From NCBI GenBank assembly GCA_014904845.1, contig MU119230.1:248001-312000 (forward strand): 64,000 nt of DNA. Reading direction: 5' to 3'. Shown here piece after piece: positions 47,646 to 59,235 of this stretch. This DNA comes from Acephala macrosclerotiorum (taxonomy: Eukaryota > Ascomycota > Leotiomycetes > Helotiales > Mollisiaceae). The first letter of the stretch is position 1; each line of letters opens with the position of its first letter. The notes under the pieces are model-generated. The model was not told where the DNA came from and did not search any database. It worked only from the letters and a program-made list of their open reading frames with translations. The position numbers and the translations under genes were made by a program.

Positions 47646-48747
47646 TCACCCAAAATATGACAACTCTCTGGCCTGCAAGATTTCAAGATATTCTCCTACT
47701 CAAATCAGCTTCCTGTCCCTAGAAATTCTTACCGAAAGAACTTACCAGCTGCTTTCCACCTCTCATCCATAGCCACAAGCACTTGTCTTGGCGCCTCAGC
47801 ACCCTCGGCTGCAAGTTAAATACCCGCCCTCTTCGCTTTCTCTGAGTATATCACCTGCGCATGATAAAACAGGTGGAGAATGAAAGGCGACACTTTTTCA
47901 GTAGCAGGCCCAACATCATCTCTCGATAAGAATGCTGTAGCTATCCTTGCTGCTTCCCGGGCAGTGCTTTCTGCAATTGATACCGTGGGATCCCAGAAGT
48001 GGATGTCTGGCGAGGGTGCCTTGGACATACAGCTGTACGATTCTTGGAGCAAAAGCATGCCACTGCTGAGATCAGTTTGTGTATACAGCTTAGGGGTAGG
48101 GGCTAGGTACCTATAGCAAAGTGCCGCTTGAGTACAGAATTGAAGTTTCCTGCCTTGGCCTTCGATGTCGACAATCTTGGCAAGTGCCTGCAAGGTTCGT
48201 CTGAGCTGAGTAGCTTCTTCCTCTAAGAAATCTTTGCTCAAAGTTGAGTCCGAGACGCGCTCGTAGACTCGACCAAGGAGAAATGTCGCTTGTGCGAATC
48301 GTGCAAAGCGTCCAATTTGGAGGCTTGCTGGGGAAGAAAGGGTGAAGGGCTCGTCCGAGCTCAAGATCTGTGCGACATTAGACACAAGAAAATTTGAAGG
48401 AAATGCAACGCTTCCCCCTTGATCCCACAGATCATCACACATTGGAAGGACGCTTGAAGGAGATAGTTCTTGAGTAGCTAGTGTCCTCATTGGATTCCCG
48501 AGATTGACCGAACTGTTTGACATCACCTCTCTGTCTTTGCTTCATACATGAGAAGCCCAACCGATCGAGAATCAGTACAGCCTACCAAATCCGCTCCCGC
48601 TCTTCTACCTCAATCCAATCACTCGGAGGCAGCATTTGAGTAGGGCCCGTTCCATCGATACCAGAAGAGATCCCATACCGCGCAAGGGCACCAACAGTGA
48701 GATATGCTGCAGGGTAGATGGCATGGCCCAATTCATATAGCCCAATC

Positions 48748-48783
<36 letters not shown>

Positions 48784-49439
48784 TGCTCGCAAAACTTGTG
48801 GACTAAAAGCCCCCGATGTCTCAAGTTCGGCATGGGCCTGTTTGCTACAAGATATTCTGGTGTTCCGGATATTGGGATCCTAGCTGGAAGCATGCAGACG
48901 AGACGCATAGAGAGAATGAGCAATACGACATCGTTACGACGTGGTGCTAAAGGATTGAGAAGTTTTCCGTAAAGACGTGTTCTCGAGACAATTGGCATAA
49001 AGTAATTGACGGTCTCGAAGAACTTGGTCGCAATAACCCGCCATTCACTGAAGTCTCCTATGAGATCTAGGACATATTTTGGAGTTGGTATTTCCCCTCT
49101 TGGGATTTCAAATTATGCCTTCTGGAATAGGTTCGCGTCAAGGAAGAAAACTGCAGGGAACTTTGGCGTTTCAGGGTTAAGAACTCTATTAGGAAAGAAG
49201 ACATCAGACCAGGGGGCGAGCGAAGGCGGGGTATTTCCAGTAGAGTAAGTGCATATGAGGTCCTTCCTAGAGATAGTGTAAGGTTCGGGGAATTTAGATT
49301 TCACTGCATCGGAGAATTGCTTACTTGTAGCATAACGAGCATCGAGGAAGAAACTTCTCGCACTTCCTTTTCCGGTGCCTACACGACGCGCACGCGTGGG
49401 AAGCAAGTTGGAGACCCATGTCCATTGATCCTCTTTCAA
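47646..49439 (-). pseudogene. degraded fungal-specific transcription factor (middle homology region)
   Basis: Read on the minus strand, the segments 49439..48562, 48512..47746 and 47694..47646 follow the fungal_trans domain of Zn2Cys6-type regulators: FFLDANLFQKA, then FEIPRGEIPTPKYVLDLIGDFSEWR, LLILSMRLVC, LIGLYELGHAIYPAAYLTVGALARYG, EERERIW, AVLILDR, SVNLGNPMRTLATQELSP, and a C-terminus WKAAGEYLEILQARELSYFG. Both introns (48513-48561, 47695-47745) still have GT-AG ends. Lesions: TAA for an expected CAA at 49113-49115, TAG for the second Trp of the conserved WW pair at 48582-48584, TAA for CAA at 47816-47818, and a one-base shift near 48838-48842, after which the expected AHAELETSGAFSPQVLRAG appears in another frame. 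A 34-base poly-C run (poly-G in the gene) lies at 48750-48783 where the next few codons should be. No zinc cluster is found upstream. It is not functional. Confidence 0.85.
48750..48783. repeat. 34-bp poly-C homopolymer inside the regulator pseudogene
   Basis: An uninterrupted run of 34 C on the plus strand. It begins exactly where the Ala-Gly codons (GCAGGG) of the old coding sequence end, so it probably grew from a short G run by slippage, or it marks an assembly or sequencing problem. Confidence 0.9.
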
Positions 49440-51695
49440 TGTTTATTCTCTCCAACGTGTCTTGCGCTAGTGGTCAGAGCCTGAAGAGACAAGTGACTCT
49501 ATTGGATTGCGTGCAGCATTGGAGGGGCTCAGAGCTTGGAAAGCGGATGATGGCGGAAGTATATGTGATCTTGCGGACTGTAGCGGTCAGCGGCCGACAC
49601 TTTCAGCTGTCATCTCTGCTGGCATTAGTAAGAAAGTTTTATGTGCGAAAGTGATTAGTGAACATCTTGGCCGACCTCCCGGATTGCCCCTTTTCGTAAG
49701 CGGGAAATAGCCGAGAAACCCCCTTGAAGCTTAACTTCATGTTGGTATCTGAGGGAGTTTTCGAATGGATGATTGATGGAAGAGAAGCTCGGGGGGCAGA
49801 AAACTAATTCTTTATCAGACTCAGCAAGAGTCTTTGTGCAGATGTCGATACCATCAGTGTCAGAGGCGCCAGAAGTCTGCAAAAACTGTCATGTACGCAT
49901 ATTTTCTCCTCGATGCCACACTTTCTCAATGCATTTCGATAAAAGTCAAGGACAAAATGATCTAAAACATTCAGAATTATGACTCGCTAGCCAGCACAGA
50001 TGAGGCTCCAGGTCCCATTATCACTGTCATGTCTCAACCATGTCCCCATCCTTTCCTAATGCGAAACATAAGACCAACTCTGAAGTCATCAAACTAGTCA
50101 AGAATGAAATTCAACCATGTCTGCTGCCATCAACATATTTCTGAAGCACTGCTGTATTTTCTTATACCTCTGATATTTTTATGCGGTATTCCTGTTGAAT
50201 GAAAGCCGAGCTCGGGCGTTTATCGCTATTTTTCAGCGAGTTACGCCATCGCTCCAGGGCCTTGGTCGCTAGATTTCGGGCTATCAATTGCTAAACCACA
50301 AGCTTCAGCACCTCCTCGATTGATGCACCAAAAAAAAAGCCATGAAAAGCATGAACGGACATGGGAAGATTCCAAAATTGTGATATCCAGCTGGCAGTTG
50401 CTGACACAATGACGCCCAGTTGGAAGATCTAACTCCTCTTCTACAACCTGAGGATGAAGAGCGAGCAGTGAGAGCCGGAAAGGAAAGCCAACAGCCCGTG
50501 AGGAGCATCTCACGACCCAAGAATCATGGAGGATCCCAAAAGAAATCAATGGATATGGAAATGAATAGATAACTCATGCTGAGAATACGACTCGAAGGAA
50601 ATCTCCGACAAAAAGTCTCAGAACCAAATTTTTGAAGCCGTAGACATTCCACTTGGTAACTCACGACTCGACAGATTCAGAGAGGTATGAAACTCTCTTT
50701 CGCATGTTCGATGAGGTTCCATATTCCTCGGTTGGACGAAGTTTCTCCAACGGCCGTCAACTTGAAGGGTGCTTCATGATCTTGACACGCTGCCCCTCCG
50801 GCTTGCACCTCCACTCCACCACCTATATCCTCACATCACACCCACCCACAACACTTCCATTTCCGGCTTCTCTTCCGTCACCCTCACCCACTCACGCTCT
50901 CCGGAGCAATCCGAAATCCACATACATCAGACGCAGGAAGATTGATGATCCGTCGCCGATCAAACATTATATCCTCACCCCTTAGTGTTCGATCGACACC
51001 AAGATCCTCGACTTTTCGCCTTCACATCCGACCGACCCCTTATTTCTAGGAACGAGAATTCATTTTCGGAAAGGAGACCGAGATTGAGTGTTATTGCATT
51101 GAAGAATCGGTATATAAACTGTTTTTGAGGATGTCATTTCTGCCCTGGTTTCGTTAGTGAAGGTTTCGAGATTGTGAACGTGATGGCGGATGTCGGGAGA
51201 TGCCGAGGAGGAGCTTCGGTACCAGAAAAGAAGAGTAAGAGGAGGTCTTTGGGGATATATCTGGGAATGTGACTGTGTGGCAGTTTCGCTGTTGGCGGAG
51301 GGGAAGCCGGTGGTCGATACCAGAAAATGGAGAGGTTCGAGATGCAGCTTCTTCGCCAAGGTAGGTTCGAGACAAGAGCTTGGATTGCAGATGAAAGTGC
51401 TTCCGCTACATGCCTCTTAGGCGCTCGGTGGTCATCGTGATTGCCATGACAAGGAACTTCAATTGAAGTTGAACAATTGCAGTTGCTGGATGCGGAAGGC
51501 GCGATTGTGACTTCGATCCCAAGTAGGAGAGGAAAACTAGAGGGATTGAATAAACAGTCTCGGTATATTGATATATGCTACGCTAATCTCGCATTCAATG
51601 CTACTATATGTTAAATCGGGATATTAATACTATGTTAAATTCGGGCTTCTCTCCTGCCCTATTCACCACTCCCTCCTCTATCATACCTCCGACGA
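49440..51695. other. intergenic region, nothing recognised
   Basis: The left part may hold the lost N-terminus of the regulator, but no CxxC zinc-cluster pattern is readable on the minus strand. The rest shows no supportable gene. AT-rich DNA with TATATTGATATATG-like sequence lies near 51560-51640, downstream of the next gene. Confidence 0.45.
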
Positions 51696-54006
51696 TCACA
51701 ATGCCTTCCCTACCCCAGGAGTGTTCAGTACACTCCTTCCTCCAGGGGTGCTTGCATTAGCGCTCCTATCACTTCCCATCCGGCTGAGCAGACTTCCCCT
51801 CTGCCCACTCTCATTCTCCTTCCCCAAGAACCTACTCAGCCCCTGCACATACCCCACTTCAGCCTGCGAGCTTCGAAGTGCTCTACTCGACCCCGGTCCG
51901 CTAGGTAACCCCAGCCCTCCTGCTCCTACTCTTGGACCTCTTGGTAGTCCAGATGATGGTCTATTATTCCTCAAAGTCTCTACGTGAACAGAACTCGATG
52001 ATCTATACTGTGACTGGAACTGTGACCTCGAAGCCCTCGACTCATTATCCAAACGTGCCCGTTCGGCGAACCACTCAGCTGTATTCCGAACGGGATTAAC
52101 GGGATTAGGTATCTCCATATTGGTAACTTTCTGCATCGAGTTGATCGGCCTCCTATTCACTGAGCCCTTGCCTCTTAATTCTGGCGGAGGCGATTGTAAA
52201 GGTGGTGATGGACTTGGGTCCGGTACGTCGTCTGTCCAGACACTTGCTTTACTTTCTCTGTATTGAGGTCCAGGGATTGAGTGTCGAGGTAGAGTATCAG
52301 GGTTTTTGGGTGCCTTGGGACTTTTCACTGGTAGTAGTGTAAGCGGACTCTTTGGGAACGCAGTGATAATTGTTGATAGGTTTGCTGTTTTGGAGGAGGG
52401 CTCGTTCATTAAGACTGGGAGTTTTGGACTTGGGTTGGGTGCTATGCCAGGACTTCTTATTGGTATTGGAATTCCTGAAGACATTCTGGGACTTCGTTGT
52501 GGTGGATTGGTGGTCATGGGCGATTTGAGTTGACTACCAAGTGGTGAGTTAGACTTCTCATCGTCCAAGGGCAGTTTGATTGGGCCGAAGGGGGAGACGC
52601 CATCTTGAAGCTTGAGCCAGGAGCCCAACGTTGGTGCTTTGGGAGGCTTGTTAGGGTTCCAGGGTACTGTGGTGCTTTTGACAATAGACTTTCGCAGCTC
52701 TTCGTTCTTTCTCTCCACAGCTGAAGGCTTCTCGTCACTGGCTTTGGGGAAGAGGGAGAAGGTGACTTGGGAGCCGTTCATGGGACCAAGATCTCGGTTG
52801 GCGGTATATGCTGACTGAGGGGGGACAGCTGTGGTAGCAGCCTGGTCTGAGGCTGGGAACTTTGGATCTCCAAAGTAGATATTTCTAAGGGAAGGGTCGA
52901 CACGTGATTTCGCTTTTGCTTTCTTCTTATGTCGAGCAACGAGGAAGAAGATCAGGATTGTGACGAGAGCTGATGCAATGATACTGCCGACGATAGCAAG
53001 GGCAGCTTGAGTTGCTGTCACTGCTGCATTCTGCGAGGCTACTACTTGCTGACTCGCCTGTGACACTTGTTGAGATGCTTGTGCCTGACAAACTGTCAGC
53101 AATGATGCTTTTTGATCCTCCTTCTATCAACTTACACCAATCGCTGAAACAGAGGCTTGAGCACTCTGTGTAGCTTTTGCTGCTGCGGCGAGGAAGGAAG
53201 AACCAGCTGCCGCCGCGGATCCTATTTGTACTGATAAGCTTCATGTCCGTGAAGTATAAGGTGCACGGTTTGTTGGTAAGAAAGTGATCACATACCTGTT
53301 GCAGCTGCTACGGCTGCTCCAGCTTGAAGTACTGCTGCTGAAGCTTGCGACTATTACATGTAAATTAGAACTAGTTCATCTCACGTCTACATCATTCATG
53401 CTCCTTCCGTCCCATCTACCACAAACGTACCTGAGCTACTGTCAGGCTGGCTTGCGCATCTACTATAGACACATTTGCCCTTGATATTGCTGCCGCAGCA
53501 GAAGATTGCGCGCTTGCGACAGAAGCATTCGCAGACGCAACAGCTTGGCTCGCAGATGAAATGGCACTAGCAACACTTCTTGAAGCTGCTGCTATTGATT
53601 GCGAGGCTGAATTAGAAAATTGCTGTATGGCTTGAGAAGCGGACTGAGCGGCCTGTTGAGAGGCTTGGGATGCGGATTGTGATGCTTGTTGCTGTGCCTG
53701 TTGGATGGACTGTGACGCCTGTTGCGTTGCCTGTTGGATGGCTTGAGAAGCACTTTGATCGGCCTGAGAGCAGTCGGCAGCTTGAGGTTCAGGTACAGGG
53801 TTTCGAAGTCGAAGCTCTGGAGGTGTTGTTATTAGTGGAGATTGACTTTGAGTTTTGCTTCGGCTGCTGCTTAGTGTCGACGATGGCACGACTCGCGAGA
53901 AAGAGCCAGGTTGTTGCGGCGTGTCCATGTAAAGATGGTAAAGAGAGTCTAGGCCCTCTTCCAGCGAGGAATCAAGCAGCATGATGCCACTCTGAGTATG
54001 TTCCAA
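51696..54006 (-). CDS. single-pass membrane protein with Ala/Ser/Gln-rich repeat region
   Basis: Four exons on the minus strand (54006..53431, 53350..53296, 53230..53136, 53084..51696) give 704 residues if translation starts at 54006. Residues about 80-255 are a low-complexity Ala-Ser-Gln helix-prone region with repeats such as QAIQQATQQASQSIQQAQQQ. One hydrophobic segment (LAIVGSIIASALVTILIFFLVA) is followed at once by a basic stop-transfer stretch, RHKKKAKAKSR, so the C-terminal part, about 400 Ser/Pro-rich residues, is predicted to face the cytoplasm. That topology would need an N-terminal signal peptide, which the listed start lacks, so a first exon upstream may be missing. The last intron acceptor was placed at 53085 to keep frame with the strong GTAAGT donor. 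I do not recognise the family; a cell-wall stress-sensor-like layout (rod, one membrane segment, disordered tail) is the nearest analogy, without sequence support. Confidence 0.7.
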
Positions 54007-55347
54007 AAATTAAGTTTCTAAGAGAATATGTAAAGATCGTGAAGGAGCATCATGACCTGCTGTGCTACCGCAAAAGGGTGGATTTTGACATGTGGAGGGA
54101 TGTGGAGAAAGAAGCAATTCCGCAAAAGATGAACATGAGAGACGAGATGAAATCCGACAGAAACTTGGCTTGCGTAGTACTGCAACTCTCCGTTTTCGTC
54201 TCCGTCTTCGCTCAGCATGCCTTTCGGGCAGCACATCCACAATCGTGAAGTTTTGCTATGGCATTGCCTACTCAAGCCATCTGATGCACCATGTCGAAGC
54301 ATATTTTGTCGATCATACCAGAGCTCATGTCTGAATATGCAATAGTCAACACACCATGCGAACGCATCTGGCCAAACTTGGCTAAGATAGGTCAACGTCT
54401 GTGTGGTTTGGTCGTTGTGACGGTTTCATGAAATCGCGATCCGACCTCTTGATTCATGCGTTCGCAGACGTTTTGTGCGGCGATTCATCTGTCCTCACTT
54501 GACATCGCGGGCCTGCAGACCTATTAGGATGAAGAGATCAGATGGAGAAGCTTCCAAGTCTGAGCGTTGCAGCTTCTGAAAATCATGACGTTGCGATGCG
54601 AAGGGATGAATTAATGAAAAGGGGCGACGATGGAAAAGATCGAAAGAATGATTGATGGATGGTTGGTCGCTGCCAAGGCCGCCCGAGAAATGACCCGGCC
54701 GTTCCGAAGGCTAGCGAAGTTTATCCTCAACAATAGGTACATTTACGTTCTACCAGTTTCTACTCGGTGCTTGAGAAACATCGATCAAAATATTTCAACA
54801 ATGCTATGCCACGGGGAAAACTTCTACGGCTACTACTTTGGCATAAATAATAAGCTTAACACACGTTTGACGTCCTGACCATAGCGTAATGCTCGTTAGG
54901 CGGGGGCACAGCCTCCCGAAACCCCACCTCGAAAAGTTCCCAATATCTGGGTTGGGATTGGATGAATTTGGAACAATCTGAAAATGTCACTGCTGTGCTT
55001 GGACCGAGCGATACAGGTGAGCTAATTTTCTCACTTCTATAATGAAATGCTTCTTGTTTATATAAAAGAGTCAGGCCCCAAGACGCCAGTCAAATGCTCA
55101 TAAAACTCCAAGCCCGTGCCGCCATTCAATGCTATCCGTTACCATCAAATTTTGACTCTGGTCCAACACCAAGGTACATCGAGAGTTTCCGAACCTGTTT
55201 TGTCTAACAGTAGATGCCCGGCCCAAGTCTGATTTGTCGAAGGAAGTTCGTTGTCGCATTCTTCACCCCCATTATGGCGACTGTTCGCAGCTCAGCCCCA
55301 GTCAATATCCGTGGCATGTGACCCTCAACTCTAAAAACACAATGCGT
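54007..55347. other. intergenic region between two minus-strand genes
   Basis: It may contain a missing first exon of the membrane-protein gene near 54.0-54.4 kb, but I could not splice one with confidence. Nothing else is recognised. Confidence 0.45.
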
Positions 55348-55961
55348 TTACAGGACACTCTGCTCAGGATGAGCTTCGTGATCCCATTCGTCTTCCAAGG
55401 CCTTGAGCCGTGCTAAAAACTCGGTCCAGGTCTCGCTCGAATTATCCGAGTCAAAATCAATCGTGATATTTTCGCTCCGTCCATCGTTGACTCTGCCTCC
55501 CATCGCATCGGGCGTTTCAACACCACATTTCTTGATATCAAACGAGTCTCGAAATGCCGCCTCGAGTTGATTCGCTGCGTGGGTCAAGTGATGCATTGAT
55601 TTGAAGGCCTGCATTCAGACGTCAGTGAATCATTGTCATGATAATAGCTTTGATATGAACTTACGAATCGCCGTGCAGGAGCATCGCCTCTGATTTCTTG
55701 ATCTTTCAAGACGCTGACCCTCAAGTGCCACAATGGCTCTTCCTTTGGACTGTCTGTTCTCGGTGGTGTCCACAAGCACTTCTCGTTTTCGAGGTGTACC
55801 TTCTCGCCGTTTCCGTTTCGATGACATGAACATTCGCTCATGATTCCGAAGTAGCCCCTCATTGTTTTTGAGAATTCGCTTTCTGAACTTAGCGTTTGGT
55901 TTGGCTTAATTTGTAAGTGAAGTGTCTTGGTATCTCTTACGATGTCGTGCGTAAGAATCAA
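55348..55961 (-). CDS. small uncharacterised protein, two exons
   Basis: Exons 55961..55665 and 55608..55348 join across a 56-bp intron (GTAAGT donor, GCAG acceptor) to give 185 residues. The N-terminal half has several Cys and His (MSECSCHRNGNGEKVHLENEKC), and the second half is acidic (ITIDFDSDNSSETWTEFLAR). No domain, signal peptide or membrane segment is recognised. A TATATAAG box lies 113 bp upstream of the start, which supports expression from this strand. MRGYFGIM further in is an alternative start. The function is unknown. Confidence 0.5.
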
Positions 55962-57423
55962 CTGCGGGTTTCGAGGTTGTAGTAGTGAAGTATGTTCGAG
56001 TGATGATTGCTTTGCTTTTGTAGCTTGGGTTCTGATGAATGATGTAGATATGATGGCTCCCTATGTAAAGTGTCTTATATACTCGTATACGGTGGTCGGG
56101 CTGGCAGTGGGATCGTATCGGCCGCATCACGAATCCTGCTTCGCGGGCGTGCGCGAAGGGATAGCCAGATATGATGTTCGTGCTGAATTGTGGCGTTACA
56201 ATTGCATTTCGTGAGGTGCATTCTGGTGTGTGCAAAGTCGAATGTCTGTGATCTGGTTGAGAAATCACGCCACTCGCAGGTCATGTTCCAGGGGTGTCGC
56301 TGTCTCCCGCGCTGTGGCACGCCAAATTTCACCGAGTGGTCAACATTGGGCTTCAAATCGCGCGCACATTAATCAATCAGGCCACTTTCTCAAAAAATTG
56401 CAACTCAGCTTCTGATCAAACGCTCGCGCAGCATCTAGAATGTGCTTCGCAATTGATGAGAGATACCGGCTATTCGTATTGGTTAGGAGATGAAGGCAAA
56501 GTGGTCATACCTTTTTCGTATGCCATCTGCGGCTTCCAGTCTCAAGAATCGCCTTATCATCTTGAAGGCCCCTCATAACTGATCCTGTGGATACTAATTT
56601 TGAACGAGAGAATTCTCTCGGCGCTTTAACTCTCCCAACCACAAGAATCTCCGCTTTTGAGGTAATCTGCCATGCGGCCCTTGTCTTCTCGACTCTCCTC
56701 ACGACTTCGATATGCAAGCCACAATATCGTTTAACCTTCAGATGCTCGAACATATCTAGTAGCGAACAAGCTTCGGCTTGAGGGGCAAAGTTCTGGTGGA
56801 AGTCTCATCAACGCCACTTCGAGGACGGACCGTAATTTTGAGCAATTGATGGGTGCGGATTGGTAGGCAACTCCCCTTTGGCAATGATACATTCATTGAA
56901 TGGAATAGACCAGATGACCTAGAAAAGATCTTTGCTGTACAGTAAGCTGCAAACACCTGAAAGAAGGAACATTCTCTGCCGACAATCTAATGGGCTTGAT
57001 ACATGAGTGGCGAGTGCTTCCTTTCGAGGGGACGACTGAGATCTTTTCTTCATGCTTGTTCTGAAATCATCTCCATGCTAACTTGGGACTTGGCCGCTTG
57101 CATAGAGAGGTAAGTGTAAGATGGTTTCGAATTTCGACTTTCAATGTCTAAGTTATCGCTCGCCCTTGGCACCAACTCGGAAGATGAGGGCTCATTGAAG
57201 TTGTAGTCAATTCCACGAGTGAATTGTGGGAAGGTGTTGATTGTTTTGTTTGATCGCGAAGCTATGATACGTCAATTTTGGTCGTCGGTTTATTTTTATC
57301 TTGAACGCTAACCTTAGCGTCATGTCACGGGATCACGCGTTTGCCTTTCAGATCTTAACTTCTTCTCTTCACTTCTCTCTCTCCTTCATCGTGGTCATTA
57401 TTGACACAGGAATCACGAACATT
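55962..57423. other. divergent intergenic region
   Basis: It lies between the minus-strand gene at 55348-55961 and the plus-strand gene at 57424, so it should hold both promoters. Several overlapping frames of 60-120 codons on both strands around 55.9-56.8 kb have no domain. Confidence 0.45.
56074..56081 (-). promoter_or_regulatory. TATA box of the small gene at 55348-55961
   Basis: TATATAAG on the minus strand, 113 bp before the ATG at 55961. Confidence 0.45.
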
Positions 57424-58279
57424 ATGACTTCAGCCGCACGTCCCCAGATTTTGCTCTTGAGTCTTGCCTACTGGAGTGCCTTTGACGATACCTACACAAC
57501 CTTCATTGACAAGCTCTCCGCGTCTGCTCAAATCAAACGCGCCAAGAACCCCAACGCCGCGATCCGATTCCTTGACGACAATACTCCCAAGACCATTGTC
57601 ATCACCGACCAAGGCTTAAATAACGAGGAGAACAAGAATGTTCTAGACCGAGTTGTGTCCTATGTTCGTGATGGAGGCACAGTGGTCGTCGGCTTTCATT
57701 TCCCTAACTTCACCAACGGAGATGAGTTCGAGGCATTCTTCAAAGCTTTTGAGCTTCCTGTAAGTCGTAGTTCTCTTCAATTCTTCCCTTTTCAAAACAT
57801 CCTCGAAGAACTCGCAGACTTATTAAAACCCAACATGCTCTGGGTGATATACTTCAACATGTCTAAATCCCATAGCAGGTAGCAGATTCCGTTTGTCTTC
57901 GAGAAGAAAGGAACGCTTTTATCAATCGAAAACTTGCTAACAACTTTCCTTTTAGTGGGCATACGGGGATTATCACCGCACCGACTTTGGTTTCAACCCG
58001 GCCTGCGCTCTGCCAGCAAACGTGCTTCCGGCCTCCTTCCCGGCCCCGTACAGCATGAAGGTACTTCACGTCGACAAAGCCCGACCAGAAGAGAAAATGT
58101 TTGTCCCCGTTGATGGAGCACGCATTCAGTCTCATGTCTTCGCCCCCGTGCCGGTCAGTGATCCCACACAAGCCGCTGTAGCTGGAGCAAAGATTGGAGA
58201 AGGATACTTGGTCTACGTTGGAGATGTTAACCCTGAGACTGGATCTGCCGAGGTCGTTCTTAGGTTCTGTGGTTTGTAA
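57424..58279 (+). CDS. uncharacterised protein with a glutamine-amidotransferase-like (Rossmann) fold
   Basis: Exons 57424-57759 and 57956-58279 give 219 residues. The first exon alternates strands and helices in the style of ThuA or class I amidotransferase-like proteins: PQILLLSLAYWSAFDDTY, TIVITDQGL, then VVSYVRDGGTVVVGFHFPNF. The second exon carries GDYHRTDFGF, PAPYSMKVLHV and GEGYLVYVGDVNPETGSAEVV, where the last strand reports on a trophic, conserved C-terminal core. No catalytic Cys-His-Glu triad is evident, so I do not assign an enzyme activity. The first intron is long for this window (196 bp) and may hide a 12-base microexon (GTAGCAGATTCC near 57881-57892), because a better intron with a TGCTAAC branch site begins right after it. 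A longer in-frame N-terminus from 57301 is possible but lacks similarity. Confidence 0.65.
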
Positions 58280-58753
58280 TCGGCAGTCGAAGGTCAATCG
58301 TATCTCTGGCGTTTTGAGGGAAGGACGGCAGGCTTGAGTCAGCATAAATATCTCGGTGTTGACATTTAGTCTGGCGACAGCGACTCTCAAAACGGAGCAG
58401 GAGTTTAAAGGAGCAGGAATAGCTATTCTTAGTGCTATCAGGTAGCAGCTAAATAGCTTTGAGATTATGGTTCCTTGAAGACTTCCCCGTCGAACATACA
58501 CGTGGTGGTAAGTGTTTTTCAGATCCATCGCACATGCCCGTCCTACTACCTTGCGAGACAGAACCAGGAGACGGTAAGTGTCCCTTCCTTTCATTTTGCT
58601 ACCCCAACCCGTTCCCCGAGTGTTGCCATCCGGCCGGTAAGTAATACCGAATGAAGATGTGACTGGAACCATCTGCGGTCCCGATTTAGTTTATTTCATG
58701 GTAAGTAGCTAAACCTTTCTGGTCTTCGGCTCCAGGAGCAAGGTCGGTCTTAA
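58280..58753. other. intergenic region before the MITE
   Basis: It is the 3' region of the preceding gene. A 269-codon minus-strand frame at 57863-58672 runs through here and over exon 2; it has no domain and is taken as a shadow. Confidence 0.5.
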
Positions 58754-59026
58754 CGAGCCTGGGATCAAAAGTCTGTGTTTTATAGGGCTTCTCGCTAATA
58801 AATGAACGCTAAAACTAAATTTCGATTTTTAACTACGAAGTTAAATTAACTCGGATTTGCTTTATAAACCCACCATAGCTTCCTATAAGTATCGCATTAT
58901 AAGATTAAATGATTCTGATTTGTGCAGACTTTATAGTTTTAAAATGAAATCGTCGATTTTGGTTTTTGTCGCTTAAAAGTGCCTTAAAAAATGCCTGGAA
59001 AACACAGACTTATGATCCCAGGCTCG
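58754..59026. mobile_element. MITE with 28-bp inverted repeats and TAA target duplication
   Basis: A 273-bp AT-rich non-coding element. Its ends are 28-bp terminal inverted repeats (58754-58781 and 58999-59026, one mismatch) beginning CGAGCCTGGGATCA. It is flanked by a direct TAA at 58751-58753 and 59027-59029. A 3-bp TWA duplication is the hallmark of PIF/Harbinger-type transposons, so this looks like a Tourist-like MITE. The near-perfect repeats suggest recent mobility. If the flank is instead read as a TA, a Tc1/mariner-type origin is the alternative. Confidence 0.85.
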
Positions 59027-59235
59027 TAAGAGGTGGTTCAATCTCAGCTTATTGGAGGAACGAGGTATCTTGCAGTTGCATGCCTTTCCGGCTTCGTTAC
59101 TCATTTCCATCATTATGTACATCGACATAACATGTCCCGGGTCTCCTAGCTCTCTTCCAATATATGCAAACCCCGTAACTCCAAGCCGTGAGGCCTTCCA
59201 TCCGTTTAAGCCAGTATCCCATTCATTACACACAT

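Noticed and set aside
49773..49982. Cys-rich CKNC...RCH peptide on the plus strand that resembles a zinc cluster
   Set aside because: Wrong strand for the regulator pseudogene and spacing does not fit Zn2Cys6.
57863..58672. 269-codon minus-strand frame
   Set aside because: It lies antisense to exon 2 of the amidotransferase-like gene and shows no domain.
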